Of a stretch of DNA of 64,000 bases, positions 31,634 to 40,559 are shown one piece after another. The notes beneath the pieces are model-generated. The model was not told the origin of the DNA and did no database searches. It saw nothing but the letters and a program-made list of their open reading frames with translations. The position numbers and the translations under genes are program-made. Source of the DNA: Macrothele yani (lineage: Eukaryota; Arthropoda; Arachnida; Araneae; Macrothelidae); assembly GCA_039090855.1 (NCBI GenBank), contig CM076996.1, positions 52,604,469 to 52,668,468 on the forward strand. Reading direction: 5' to 3'. Position 1 is the stretch's first letter; the number at the start of each line of letters is the position of its first letter.

Positions 31634-34435
31634 TACAAAGGATCAAGTGGGACATCGTGGGGCTAAGTGAGGTAAGGAGAAAAGGAGAAGATCTCATCGA
31701 ACTGAAAAGTGGACATCTCTTCTACTATCGTGGGACAGATACTGGCAGAACTAGTGGTGTTGGATTTATAATAAACAAGAAACTGAAGGATAAAGTTGTA
31801 GAAGTTGAAAGTTCCTCTGACAGAGCTGCACGACTTGTTATCCAGCTCTCGAAAAGATACCAGGCTCAGATTATTCAAACTTATGCACCCACCACAAGTC
31901 ATCCTGAAGAAGAAATTGAAGAATTTTATGAGGAAATTTGTCATCTAAATAATAAAGGTAAGCAGCACTTGAAAATAATTATGGGAGATTTCAATGCAAA
32001 AATAGGGCAACGGCAACAGAATGAAACTTCAGTAGGTAAATTCGGTCACGGCAACAGAAACCAGCGTGGAAATACTCTCGTTGAGTTTGCAGAGGCAGAA
32101 GGGTTTTTTATCTTGAACTCCTTCTTCAAGAAAAAGCCACACAGGAAATGGACATGGAGACATCCAAATGGGACGACAAGTGAAATTGATTTTATTATGT
32201 GTAACAAAAAATTCGTCATAGAAGACTGCAGTGTGCTAAACAAGTTCAACACAGGTAGTGACCATAGATTGGTGAGATGTAAGATGCACCTCAACACTAA
32301 ACTTGAACGTGGCAAGCTCATAAGACAAACAAAATCTATTGACATAACCAACCTTAAAAAACACCATAATACCTTCAAGTTGGAACTGAAGAACAGGTTC
32401 TCTGCTTTAGAAGGCCTAACATTGGAAGAAGTGGACATCTCTGAAGTTAACAGAAAAGTAACCAAAGCTCTTATGGAAACAGCAACAAAATTAGCTGGGT
32501 CTAAGAACAAGTTACATGTAAATAAATTATCAGGAAAAACGAAAATGTTGATGCAAAAAAGAAGAGAGATGAGGACAACTAAAGAAGATGTGACTTCCAA
32601 AGTGGAATATATAGAGCTATGCAAGACAGTACGAAAAAGTATCACTGAAGACGTAAGAAAATTCAACTGTGAACTAGTGAGGAAAGCAATTGAAAACAAC
32701 CAAAGCCTAAAGATAGCAAAGGGACATCTCAGTAAGGGAAGAAAACAGATTATGGCACTGAGAAAAGAAGATGGTTCTGTAACAAGAAATAGAGGCAAAA
32801 TTTTGACAAGAGTGAAAGATTTCTACTCCAAATTATATGAAAGGGATGATACATGCACTCTAGACATCATGAAAGATACCAGTACCAGAGTTCCTCCAGT
32901 CCTTCCAGCAGAAGTTGCACATGCGATCAAGAACATGAAGCGGGGAAAAGCTCCAGGAGAAGATGGAATTACTGTAGACATCATACAAGAAGCAAGTGGA
33001 GAAATCGAAACAGTACTCGCCCAAATTTTCACTCGATGCCTTAATGAAGGAAAGATTCCTGAGGATTGGAACACCGCTACAATGATCCTGCTACATAAGA
33101 AAGGTGACATTGAGGATCTCGGAAACTACAGACCTATCAGCCTCCTATCAGTAGTTTATAAAATCTTCACTAAAGTTCTTTCACACCACTTGAAGGTAAC
33201 ACTGGACATGGCTTAACCGAGAGAACAAGCTGGATTCAGGAGTGGATACAGCACAATAGATCATATCCACGTGCTGAGAGAACTAATTGAAAGAGCGAGG
33301 GAATATGAACTTCCATTGTGCATGGCTTTTATCGATTATGAAAAAGCCTTTGATTTGGTGAAACCATCAGCAGTTACAATGGCTCTGAAAACCTGCGGTA
33401 TTGAAGATGCATACATTAATATTATTAATAACATCTATGAAAATGCAAGTGCAAAGATTCGGCTGTTTGAAAGTACAATACACATAAAAATTGGAAAGGG
33501 AGTGAGACAAGGTGACACCATATCTCCGAAGCTCTTTAATGGCGCATTGGAAAATGTCTTTCAATCACTGAGCTGGGAAAACAAAGGGATAAAAATTAAT
33601 GGAGATTATCTAACCCACCTTCGTTTTGCTGATGACGTAGTCATTATTGCAACTACCCCATCAGAGCTGCAGAGTATGATCCAGGAACTTGCTGACAAGA
33701 GTAAAGAAGTGGGATTAAAAATGAACTTTCAGAAGACAAAAGTGATGTTCAATGCTTTTACAAGAAATGAAGATTTGTCGATTGATGGAGAAAAGCTGGA
33801 GATAACAGACACGTACGTTTATCTTGGACAGCAGATATCAAGTGAGGGTCACATTGATGAAGAAATTAATCGGCGTACAAAACTTGCCTGGAGAGCTTTT
33901 GGAAGAAACAGCATAATTTTCAAGAGCAATATGCCATTATGTCTTAAAAGAAAAGTGTTTGATCAATGCATCCTTCCAGTGCTTACGTATGGTGCAGAGA
34001 CGTGGACCTTAACTAAAAGAGACATACAAAGGCTGCAGACAACTCAAAGAAGCAGGGAGAGGTGCATACTTGGTGTAACCAGGAGAGATAAGAAGAGGAA
34101 CTCGTGGATCAGAAAAATGACAAGAGTGGAAGACATCATGATCAGAGTTAAATCCCTGAAATGGCAATGGGCTGGACATACTGCCAGAAGGACAGATCAT
34201 CGATGGACAGCCGAAATTTTAGATTGGATTCCAAGGGACAGGAAAAGACCCAGAAGAAGACCACATGGGAGATGGGTGGATGAAATTCGAAAGTATGCAG
34301 GGGTGACATGGAGGAGACTGGCACAAGACAGACCGTTGTGGAGGAAACTTGGGGAGACCTTCGTCCAGCAGTGGATTGATAATGGTTGACAATGATGATG
34401 ATGATGATGATGATATATATATATTCCATATTGTT

Positions 34436-35015
34436 ACTGTTTCTTTAGGTTTGTGACAGATGGCAGCACATCTGTATCTTCTTCCACATGTTGTACAATG
34501 GTTGGTTAAGTGCATCAAGACTGCCTTCAAGGAGGAGAATCGCATATATTGAATTCTACCTAGGCAAAACTCATGTCTCACCTTTTGTATTGAAAACATG
34601 CTATGATGTATAGCCTTAATGATGCTATGGTAGTAGTAAAAGTGCTTGGCATTAAGATGTGCAATTAAGATGAAGTTGTGTTCATTTTATTTGTAGCCTG
34701 TTTCAGTTTTGTTCTGTTGTAAATAATCAAACTTTTTTTAAGATCTATAAATTAAAACTTATGTGGAATCATACTTGGGCCCCACATGTAAAATAACATG
34801 CTCTTAAGGATTAGTGTTTTAAAAATAATTTTATTATTGGAATATGTTTCTAAATTAAGATGTCTGATTTCACTGAGAATGTTAAATTAAATTCTAAATT
34901 ATTTAAGAACATGCAAAACTTTGGTATTACCATCTTATGGTTAAGATTGGACTGCAACCATTTAAGCACAACATGGCTAAATTATCATATTAAAACAATA
35001 GATTTACTACTGTTA
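34436..35015. other. No gene or element recognised
   Basis: AT-rich sequence between BovB copy 1 and the inverted PLE pair. The 70-residue open frame at 34860-35072 has no support. Confidence 0.4.
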
Positions 35016-35221
35016 TTATTACTGTTTCACACATTATATATAACAATGTCTTGGGTGCAGAATGTTATGTGATGAAAATGTTGATGAAATGTTATTAACA
35101 ATTTAAGCAAACAAATCAAAAGTTAAAAATTGATTGAACTCACCTTGGTGCTGTCCAAGATTATCATTCCATATTCACTGAACCATTATTTGTGTTTACG
35201 ATATCGGCATACATGACTGGT

Positions 35222-35408
35222 CATTCGTCCGAACGGGGTCCGGGTTCGAATCCCGGTGAGGCATGGATGTTGTGTTTGTCTTACGGCACTGGCTCTCTCC
35301 CTTCCCTGGAACCAGTGACCCTAAATTAGGGACGGGCGACTGCTTATAGCCCATTGAGTTGCTCACGGTGGTCGTTAAACCTCCAATCAAAAAAAAAAAA
35401 AAAAAAAA
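35222..35408 (+). mobile_element. SINE1 copy, 5'-truncated, 13-bp target-site duplication
   Basis: It begins at TCATTCGTCCG, inside the tRNA-like head, so box A is missing. Box B GGGTTCGAATCCCGG and the full body follow, then an A-run of about 20. The flanking repeat ATACATGACTGGT lies at 35209-35221 and 35409-35421. Without box A it could not be transcribed on its own. The 37140-37200 stretch of the opposite PLE arm shows the empty site. Confidence 0.95.
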
Positions 35409-35752
35409 ATACATGACTGGTATTCTTTTCTTGCCACTTCAATAAAATGGCTGACTGTTGATATTTTTCTGTTTAATGCTGTACTAATATGTCATGATGA
35501 GCATGGTGAGCCAAGGTTAGAAATTTTAACATTAAAATAATTCGGTAAGACTAACATTTGAAAGAATAGCCGATAGTTCAAGACAAAATGCAGGCAAGTC
35601 TTAAAAACTTGTGAACTGAATTCACAGATCAAAGTCAACCATATAAAATCACAGAACAAGAACAAAGAAAGGGAAATGGAGAATTCCAATAAAAACCTTT
35701 AAAACCTAAGAATGTCGAAATACCATACTCTGCATTCAACACCAAGATGAGA

Positions 35753-35797
35753 CCAGACTAGTTTCAACAGCATTTACATTGTTGCCTTCCTCAGTGG
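35753..35797 (-). ncRNA. Candidate hammerhead-type ribozyme, PLE left arm
   Basis: In minus sense: CCA, then CTGAGGA, an extra A, a weak stem II (GGCA with TGTT, two G-T pairs), GAAA, the self-complementary ACTAGT as stem III with its first A belonging to GAAA, a C at the cleavage position giving GTC, then TGG pairing with CCA. GTC is the best-known hammerhead cleavage triplet. The paralogous motif at 36768-36809 keeps stem II with different bases. Confidence 0.65.
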
Positions 35798-35989
35798 TAA
35801 TCACTGCCAATTTTATGGCCAGTTCTACTAATTGCAATGTTGATCTTCACGTACGTCCCATGAAACATATTAGCACACGTAATCATTTTTCATTTCCCAG
35901 TTCTGGCACATGTTCCAGCTTGATGTTTCGTGGCTCCATCTAGTGGTTGTCACAGGAAATGCTAGAAATATTTTAGAGCTGTTGTTTGT

Positions 35990-36586
35990 TTAGGCTGTAT
36001 TATTTTTTCTTTTTCTGTTATTTTCTCTCATTTTCTTCTGTTTATTATTATTCTGTTCAATCAAGTATCTCCACGGATAAGGTATCTCGTATGGGGAGTT
36101 GGTGTTACAATATTTATCCTTAGTCTTTTCGATGATTATTGATTCAGACAGTAGGATTTGGTTGTGTTTTTTGTGTGAGGCTATTATTTTAGATTTTCCC
36201 GGTCTGGGGCACATGAAGTTGATTACAGTGTTGTATCAGAGATGTTTTTCTTCTTTTTTGAGCCAATTTTTATGATGTCCTTGCAGCCTTGCAGAAAAAC
36301 GCCTTTTGGTGCTTTCTATGTAGAATTTATCTGGTTCGCCATTTTCTGGGTTTACTGTCGGGTACATGTATATGCCTGCAGTTTGCAAAATATTTATTTT
36401 ATTATTATTAGATGTTAATATTTTGGAGTTAAGTATGACTTTTATACCAATATCGAAATTGTGATTTTTACATTCTTTCTTTATGATATGATGTCTGAGA
36501 TTAGTGGAATATATGGTAATCATCATAAAGAAAGAATGTAAAAACCACAATCTCAATATTGGTATAAAAGTTGTAGATAACTCCAA
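35990..36586 (-). pseudogene. Penelope-like GIY-YIG, left arm
   Basis: The minus frame 36586-36236 encodes ECKNHNFDIGIKVILNSKIL, then TAGIYMYPTVNPENG (the GIY strand), KFYIESTKRRFSARLQGHHK (YIG strand as YIE, catalytic Arg region) and NWLKKEEKHL. Frame 36214-35990 continues SEAHKKHNQILL-like and ESIIIEKTKDKYCNTNSPYE, ending KRKNNTA. The family normally places a Lys/Arg-rich tail here. One frame break lies near 36225. The N-terminal RT domain is absent. Confidence 0.8.
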
Positions 36587-36767
36587 ACTATTAACATCTA
36601 ATAATAATAAAAAATCTATTTTGCAAACCGCACGGTGTATACATGATCCCGACAGTAAACCCAGAAAATGGCGAACTAGATAAATTCTACATGGGAAACA
36701 TCAAACGGCGTTTTTCTGCAAGGCTGCAAGAACATCATAAAAATTGGCTCAAAAAAAGATGAAAAAA
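36525..36767 (+). pseudogene. Penelope-like GIY-YIG fragment, right arm
   Basis: The inverted counterpart of the left arm: the plus strand reads KECKNHNLNIGIKVVDNSKL, then after a frame change PTVNPENGELDKFYMGNIKR and RRFSARLQEHHKNWLKK. The YIG strand is YMG here. It stops at the deletion junction near 36765 and joins the ribozyme-like segment. Confidence 0.75.
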
Positions 36768-36809
36768 CTGAGGAAGGCAGCGATGTAAATGCTGTCAAAA
36801 CTAGTCTGG
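36768..36809 (+). ncRNA. Hammerhead-like fold, decayed, PLE right arm
   Basis: CTGAGGA (36768-36774), an extra A, stem II GGCAGC (36776-36781) with GCTGTC (36791-36796, six pairs, one G-T), AAAA where GAAA is expected, then the palindrome ACTAGT, C and TGG. The 5' strand of stem I is lost at the deletion junction (AAA instead of CCA). It cannot be an active ribozyme, but it shows stem II pairing better than its partner arm. Confidence 0.5.
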
Positions 36810-37348
36810 TCTCGTCTCTGTGTTAAATGCGGAGTTATGCTATTTCGACATTCTTAGGTTTTTAAGATTTTTATTGGATTTTACCATTTCCCTTTCTATG
36901 TTCTTGTTCTGTGATTTTATATGGTTGACTTCGACCTGTAAATTCAGTTCATGAGTTTTTAAGACTTGACTGCATTTCGCCTTGAGCTATCTGCTGTTCT
37001 TTCGAAAGTTAGTCCTTAAGAATTATTTTAATGTTAAAATTTTTAACCTTGGCTCACCATGCTCATCATGACATGTTGGTATGGCATTAAACAGAAAAAT
37101 ATCAACAGTCAGCCATTTTATATAAGAGGCAAGAAAAGAATATCAGTCATGTATGCCAATATCATAAACACAAATAATGGTTCGGCGAGTATGGAATGAT
37201 AATCTTGGACAGCACTGAGGTGAGCTCGATCAATTTTTAACTTTTCATTTGTTTGCTTAAATTATTGATATAACATTGTCTTCAACATTTTTGTCGCATA
37301 GCATTCTGAACCAAAGACATTGTTATATATAATGTTTGAAGAGCGTTT

Positions 37349-38053
37349 ATGCACACCTCTAATAATAGGCTAAAGAATCAAGAGCTTAATTTTATCTTGA
37401 AAATATCACAAGATTATGGTTACCCTAACAAACTTATTAAAAAATGGATATATGAGAGTAAAAAACGTAAGGCTAAGAGAAATGAAGACAATGAAATTTA
37501 TAATCAAAGAAAGATAAGAAAAAATAAATTAAAATATATAGGTGCATTCCCTTACTTGGAAAGTGTCAGTAAAGAAATTAATAGGCTATGTGCCAAATTT
37601 GACTTACAACTAGGAAGTTCAGTGAACACCTTGAAAAATCTGACTATTAAAAAAAAACTGAGAGCAAAATATTAGAGGAATCAGAGTCTTACAAAATTTC
37701 CCATTGCACATATACCCCCAATATCGTACATAGGGAGTACTAAAAGGAGGTTAAAAAAAAACTAAAACAACACATAGCTAACTGGCAAAAAAAAAGAAGC
37801 AAAAACTACATTAGTGCAATTCTGTATTGACCACCGAACATTCCCAAAATTCGAAAAAATTAAAATGCTAAAAAGGAATAAAAAATCAGAGAGACAAATG
37901 AGAATGGAGGAATCAATCCTAATTTATAAAAATAAAACAAGGATGTGCAACCAAAATGACCCTAATACATTATATAGCCTTTGGAAAGAGCTAATAAGAC
38001 AAGAAAAAGAACAAAAGAAAAACCTACAAAAGAGACAAGACAATAGGAAATGA
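37349..38053 (+). pseudogene. Penelope-like linker and C-terminal domain
   Basis: Frame 37349-37675 encodes NNRLKNQELNFILKISQDYG, IRKNKLKYIGAFPYLESVSK and KFDLQLGSSVNTLKNL. The GIY-YIG region around 37690-37790 is scrambled by indels, although SYIGSTKRRLKK is still visible in pieces. Frame 37814-38053 encodes QFCIDHRTFPKFEKIKMLKR, SILIYKNKTRMCNQNDPNTL and WKELIRQEKEQKKNLQKR. It is a related but clearly distinct copy of the palindrome's family. The RT is absent. Confidence 0.82.
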
Positions 38054-38133
38054 AATGAAGAAGAATACAGAAAGTCGACATCAACGACCATTTGAAGAGA
38101 AAAAAAAAAGTAATAATATATATATATATATAT

Positions 38134-40078
38134 AACCAAAGCTCTTATGGAAACAGCAACAAAATTAGCTGGGTCTAAGAACAAATTGCATGTGAACAAA
38201 TTATCAGGAAAAACCAAAATTTTGATGCAAAAAAGAAGAGAGATGAGGACAACTAAAGAAGATGTGACTTCCAAAGTGGAATATATAGAGCTATGCAAGA
38301 CAGTACGAAAAAGTATCACTGAAGACGTAAGGAAATTCAACTGTGAACTAGTAAGGAAAGCAATTGAAAACAACCAAAGCCTAAAGATAGCAAAGGGACA
38401 TCTCAGTAAGGGAAGAAAACAGATTATGGCACTGAGAAAAGAAGATGGTTCTGTAACAAGAAATAGAGGCGAAATTTTGACAAGAGTGAAAGATTTCTAC
38501 TCCAAATTATATGAAAGGGATGATACATGTACTCCAGGCATCATGAAAGGTACCAGAGTTCTTCCAGTCCTTCCAGCAGAAGTTGCACATGCAATCAAGA
38601 ACATGAAGCGGGGAAAAGTTCCAGGAGAAGATGGAATTACTGTAGACATCATACAAGAAGCAAGTGGAGAAATCGAAACAGTACTCGCCCAAATTTTCAC
38701 TCGATGCCTTAATGAAGGGAAAATTCCTGAGGATTGGAACAACGCTACAATGATCTTGCTACATAAAAAAGGTGACATTGAGGATCTCAGGAACTACAGA
38801 CCTATCAGCCTCCTATCAGTGGTTTATAAAATCTTCACTAAAGTTCTTTCAAACCGCTTGAAGGTAACACCGGACATGGCTCAACCGAGAGAACAAGCTG
38901 GATTCAGGAGTGGCTACAGCACAATAGATCATATCCACGTACTGAGAGAACTAATTGAAAGAGCGAGGGAATATGAACTTCCATTGTGCATGGCTTTTAT
39001 TGATTATGAAAAAGCCTTTGATTCGGTGAAACCATTAGCAGTTGCAATGGCTCTGAAATCCTGCGGTATTGAAGATGCATACATTAATATTATTAATAAC
39101 ATCTATGAAAATGCAAGTGCAAAGATTCGGCTGTTTGAAAGTACAATACACATAAAAATTGGAAAGGGAGTGAGACAAGGTGACACCATATCTCCGAAGC
39201 TCTTTAATGGCGCATTGGAAAATGTCTTTCAATCACTGAACTGGGAAAACAAAGGGATAAAGATTAATGGAGATTATCTAACCCACCTTCGTTTTGCTGA
39301 TGACATAGTCATTTTTGCAACTACCCCATCGGAGCTACAGAGTATGATGCAGGAACTTGCTGACAAAAGTAAAGAAGTGGGATTAAAAATGAACTTTCAG
39401 AAGACAAAAGTGATGTTCAATGCTTTTACAAGAAATGAAGATTTCTCGATTGATGGAGAAAAGCTGGAGATAACAGACACGTACGTTTATCTTGGACAGC
39501 AGATATCAAGTGAGGGTCACATTAGTGAAGAAATTAATCGGCGTACAAAACTTGCCTGGAGAGCTTTTGGAAGAAACAGCATAATTTTCAAGAGCAATAT
39601 GCCATTATGTCTTAAAAGAAAAGTGTTTGATCAATGCATCCTTCCAGTGCTTACGTATAGTGCAGAGACGTGGACCTTAGCTAAAAGAGACATACAAAGG
39701 CTGCAGACAACTCAAAGAAGCATGGAGAGGTGCATGCTTGGTGTAACCAGGAGAGATAAGAAGAGGAACACGTGGATCCGAAAAATGACAAGAGTGGAAG
39801 ACATCATGATCAGAGTTAAATCCCTGAAATGGCAATGAGCTGGACATACTGCCAGAAGAACAGACCGTCGATGGACAGCCGAAATTTTAGATTGGATTCC
39901 AAGGGACAGGAAAAGACCCAGAAGAAGACCACATGGAAGATGGGTGGATGAAATTCGAAAGTATGCGGGAGTGACATGGAGGAGACTGGCACAAGACAGA
40001 CCGTTGTGGAGGAAACTTGGGGAGACCTTCGTCCAGCAGTGGATTGATAATGGTTGACAATGATGATGATGATGATAT
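38134..40078 (+). mobile_element. BovB/RTE copy 2, 5'-truncated
   Basis: It starts inside the coding region at ACCAAAGCTCTTATGG and ends at GGTTGACAATGATGATGATG. It is very similar to copies 1 and 3. 5' truncation is normal for target-primed insertion. A (TA)n tract lies on each side. Confidence 0.93.
38147..40056 (+). pseudogene. BovB/RTE reverse transcriptase, endonuclease missing, one stop
   Basis: One frame runs from 38147 to 40056 with a single TGA at 39836-39838, where copies 1 and 3 have Trp. Motifs seen: NYRPISLLSVVYKIFTKVLS, REQAGFRSGYSTIDHI, AFIDYEKAFDSV, GVRQGDTISPKLFNG and LRFADDIVIF. The C-terminal GRWVDEIRKYAGVTW segment follows the stop. The endonuclease domain is absent because of 5' truncation. 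At 33214 in copy 1 there is a stop where this copy reads Gln. Confidence 0.92.
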
Positions 40079-40151
40079 GAAAGGTCATATATATATATAT
40101 ATATATATATGGGATGTAAGGTCAGGTGATGCGTATCACAGCTTCTCCTTG

Positions 40152-40380
40152 GCCGCACCGGTGGCGCAGTGGTCTAAGGCGCTGGCCTCTGATCATTCGT
40201 CCGTAAGGGGTCCGGGTTCGAATCCCGGTCAGGCATGGATGTTGTGTTTGTCTTACAGCACTGGCTCTCTCCCTTCCCTGGAACCAGTGACCCTAAATTA
40301 GGGACGGGCGACTGCTTATAGCCCATTGAGTTGCTCATGGTGGCCGTTAAACCTCTAATTAAAAAAAAAAAAAAAAAAAA
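40152..40380 (+). mobile_element. SINE1 copy in the BovB 5' UTR, 14-bp target-site duplication
   Basis: The complete head has box A GGTGGCGCAGTGGTCTAAGG and box B GGGTTCGAATCCCGG. The body and an A-run of about 20 follow. Flanks are ACAGCTTCTCCTTG (40138-40151) and ACAGCCTCTCCTTG (40381-40394), with one difference. Copy 1 at about 29705 gives the empty site. Confidence 0.96.
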
Positions 40381-40559
40381 ACAGCCTCTCCTTGACAGAT
40401 GTCAACCCCGCCTTCTTGTGGTGCATTCTGTTCCCACTAAAGGGGCTCTGACGACCGCCAATAGCGGTATAACTATATCATCGGGATTAGAGGAAATGCT
40501 ATCCCACACTCACCAACCCGCTTGGCCAGCGTGGTGAGCTATGGCCAAACCCCTCCAAA

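Larger units (their letters stand above)
29885..34389 (+). pseudogene. BovB/RTE endonuclease-reverse transcriptase, one stop plus a Tc1 insertion
   Basis: The APE-type endonuclease motifs are NGRSL, DIVGLSEVRRKG, GDFNAKIG, SEIDFIMC and GSDHRLVR. The RT motifs follow: NYRPISLLSVVYKIF, QAGFRSGYSTIDHI, AFIDYEKAFD, GVRQGDTISPKLFNG and LRFADDVVII (catalytic Asp pair). The C-terminal WQWAGHTARR segment closes the protein. Discounting the Tc1 and its 2-bp duplication, the frame is the same from 29885 to 34389, about 986 residues. The only other defect is one nonsense codon at 33214-33216, where copies 2 and 3 have Gln. RTE proteins nick DNA and prime reverse transcription at the nick. As it stands the gene is dead. 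Confidence 0.92.
29681..34413 (+). mobile_element. BovB/RTE copy 1, nearly open, split by a Tc1
   Basis: The 5' end reads TGTAAGGTCAGGTGATGCGT, as in copy 3 at 40117. The 3' end runs GGTTGACAATGATGATGATG into a (GATGAT)n tail, the short tandem tail typical of RTE elements. The coding part spans 29885-34389. A 1,542-bp Tc1 sits at 30092-31633. The (TA)n sequences at both sides suggest an AT-rich target. This is the most complete BovB copy in the window. Confidence 0.93.
35018..37340. mobile_element. Third inverted Penelope-like pair, split by a SINE
   Basis: The outer ends match in inverted form: ATTATATATAACAATGTCTT at 35030 and its complement AAGACATTGTTATATATAAT at 37314. The centre is near 36510, where CATTCTTTCTTTATGAT faces ATCATAAAGAAAGAATG. 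The left arm (minus) includes about 450 bp of coding sequence (35800-36240) that the right arm lacks, deleted at 36765 just at the ribozyme-like motif. SINE1 (35222-35408) interrupts the left arm. Each arm carries GIY-YIG coding sequence and a hammerhead-like fold. Confidence 0.85.

Noticed and set aside
32046..32798. Minus-strand open frame of 250 residues
   Set aside because: Hydrophobic antisense of the BovB open frame. The same shadow recurs in every BovB copy.
40165..40232. tRNA gene-like sequence with good box A and box B
   Set aside because: It is the head of a SINE with body, A-tail and target duplication. The same head is repeated in other copies.
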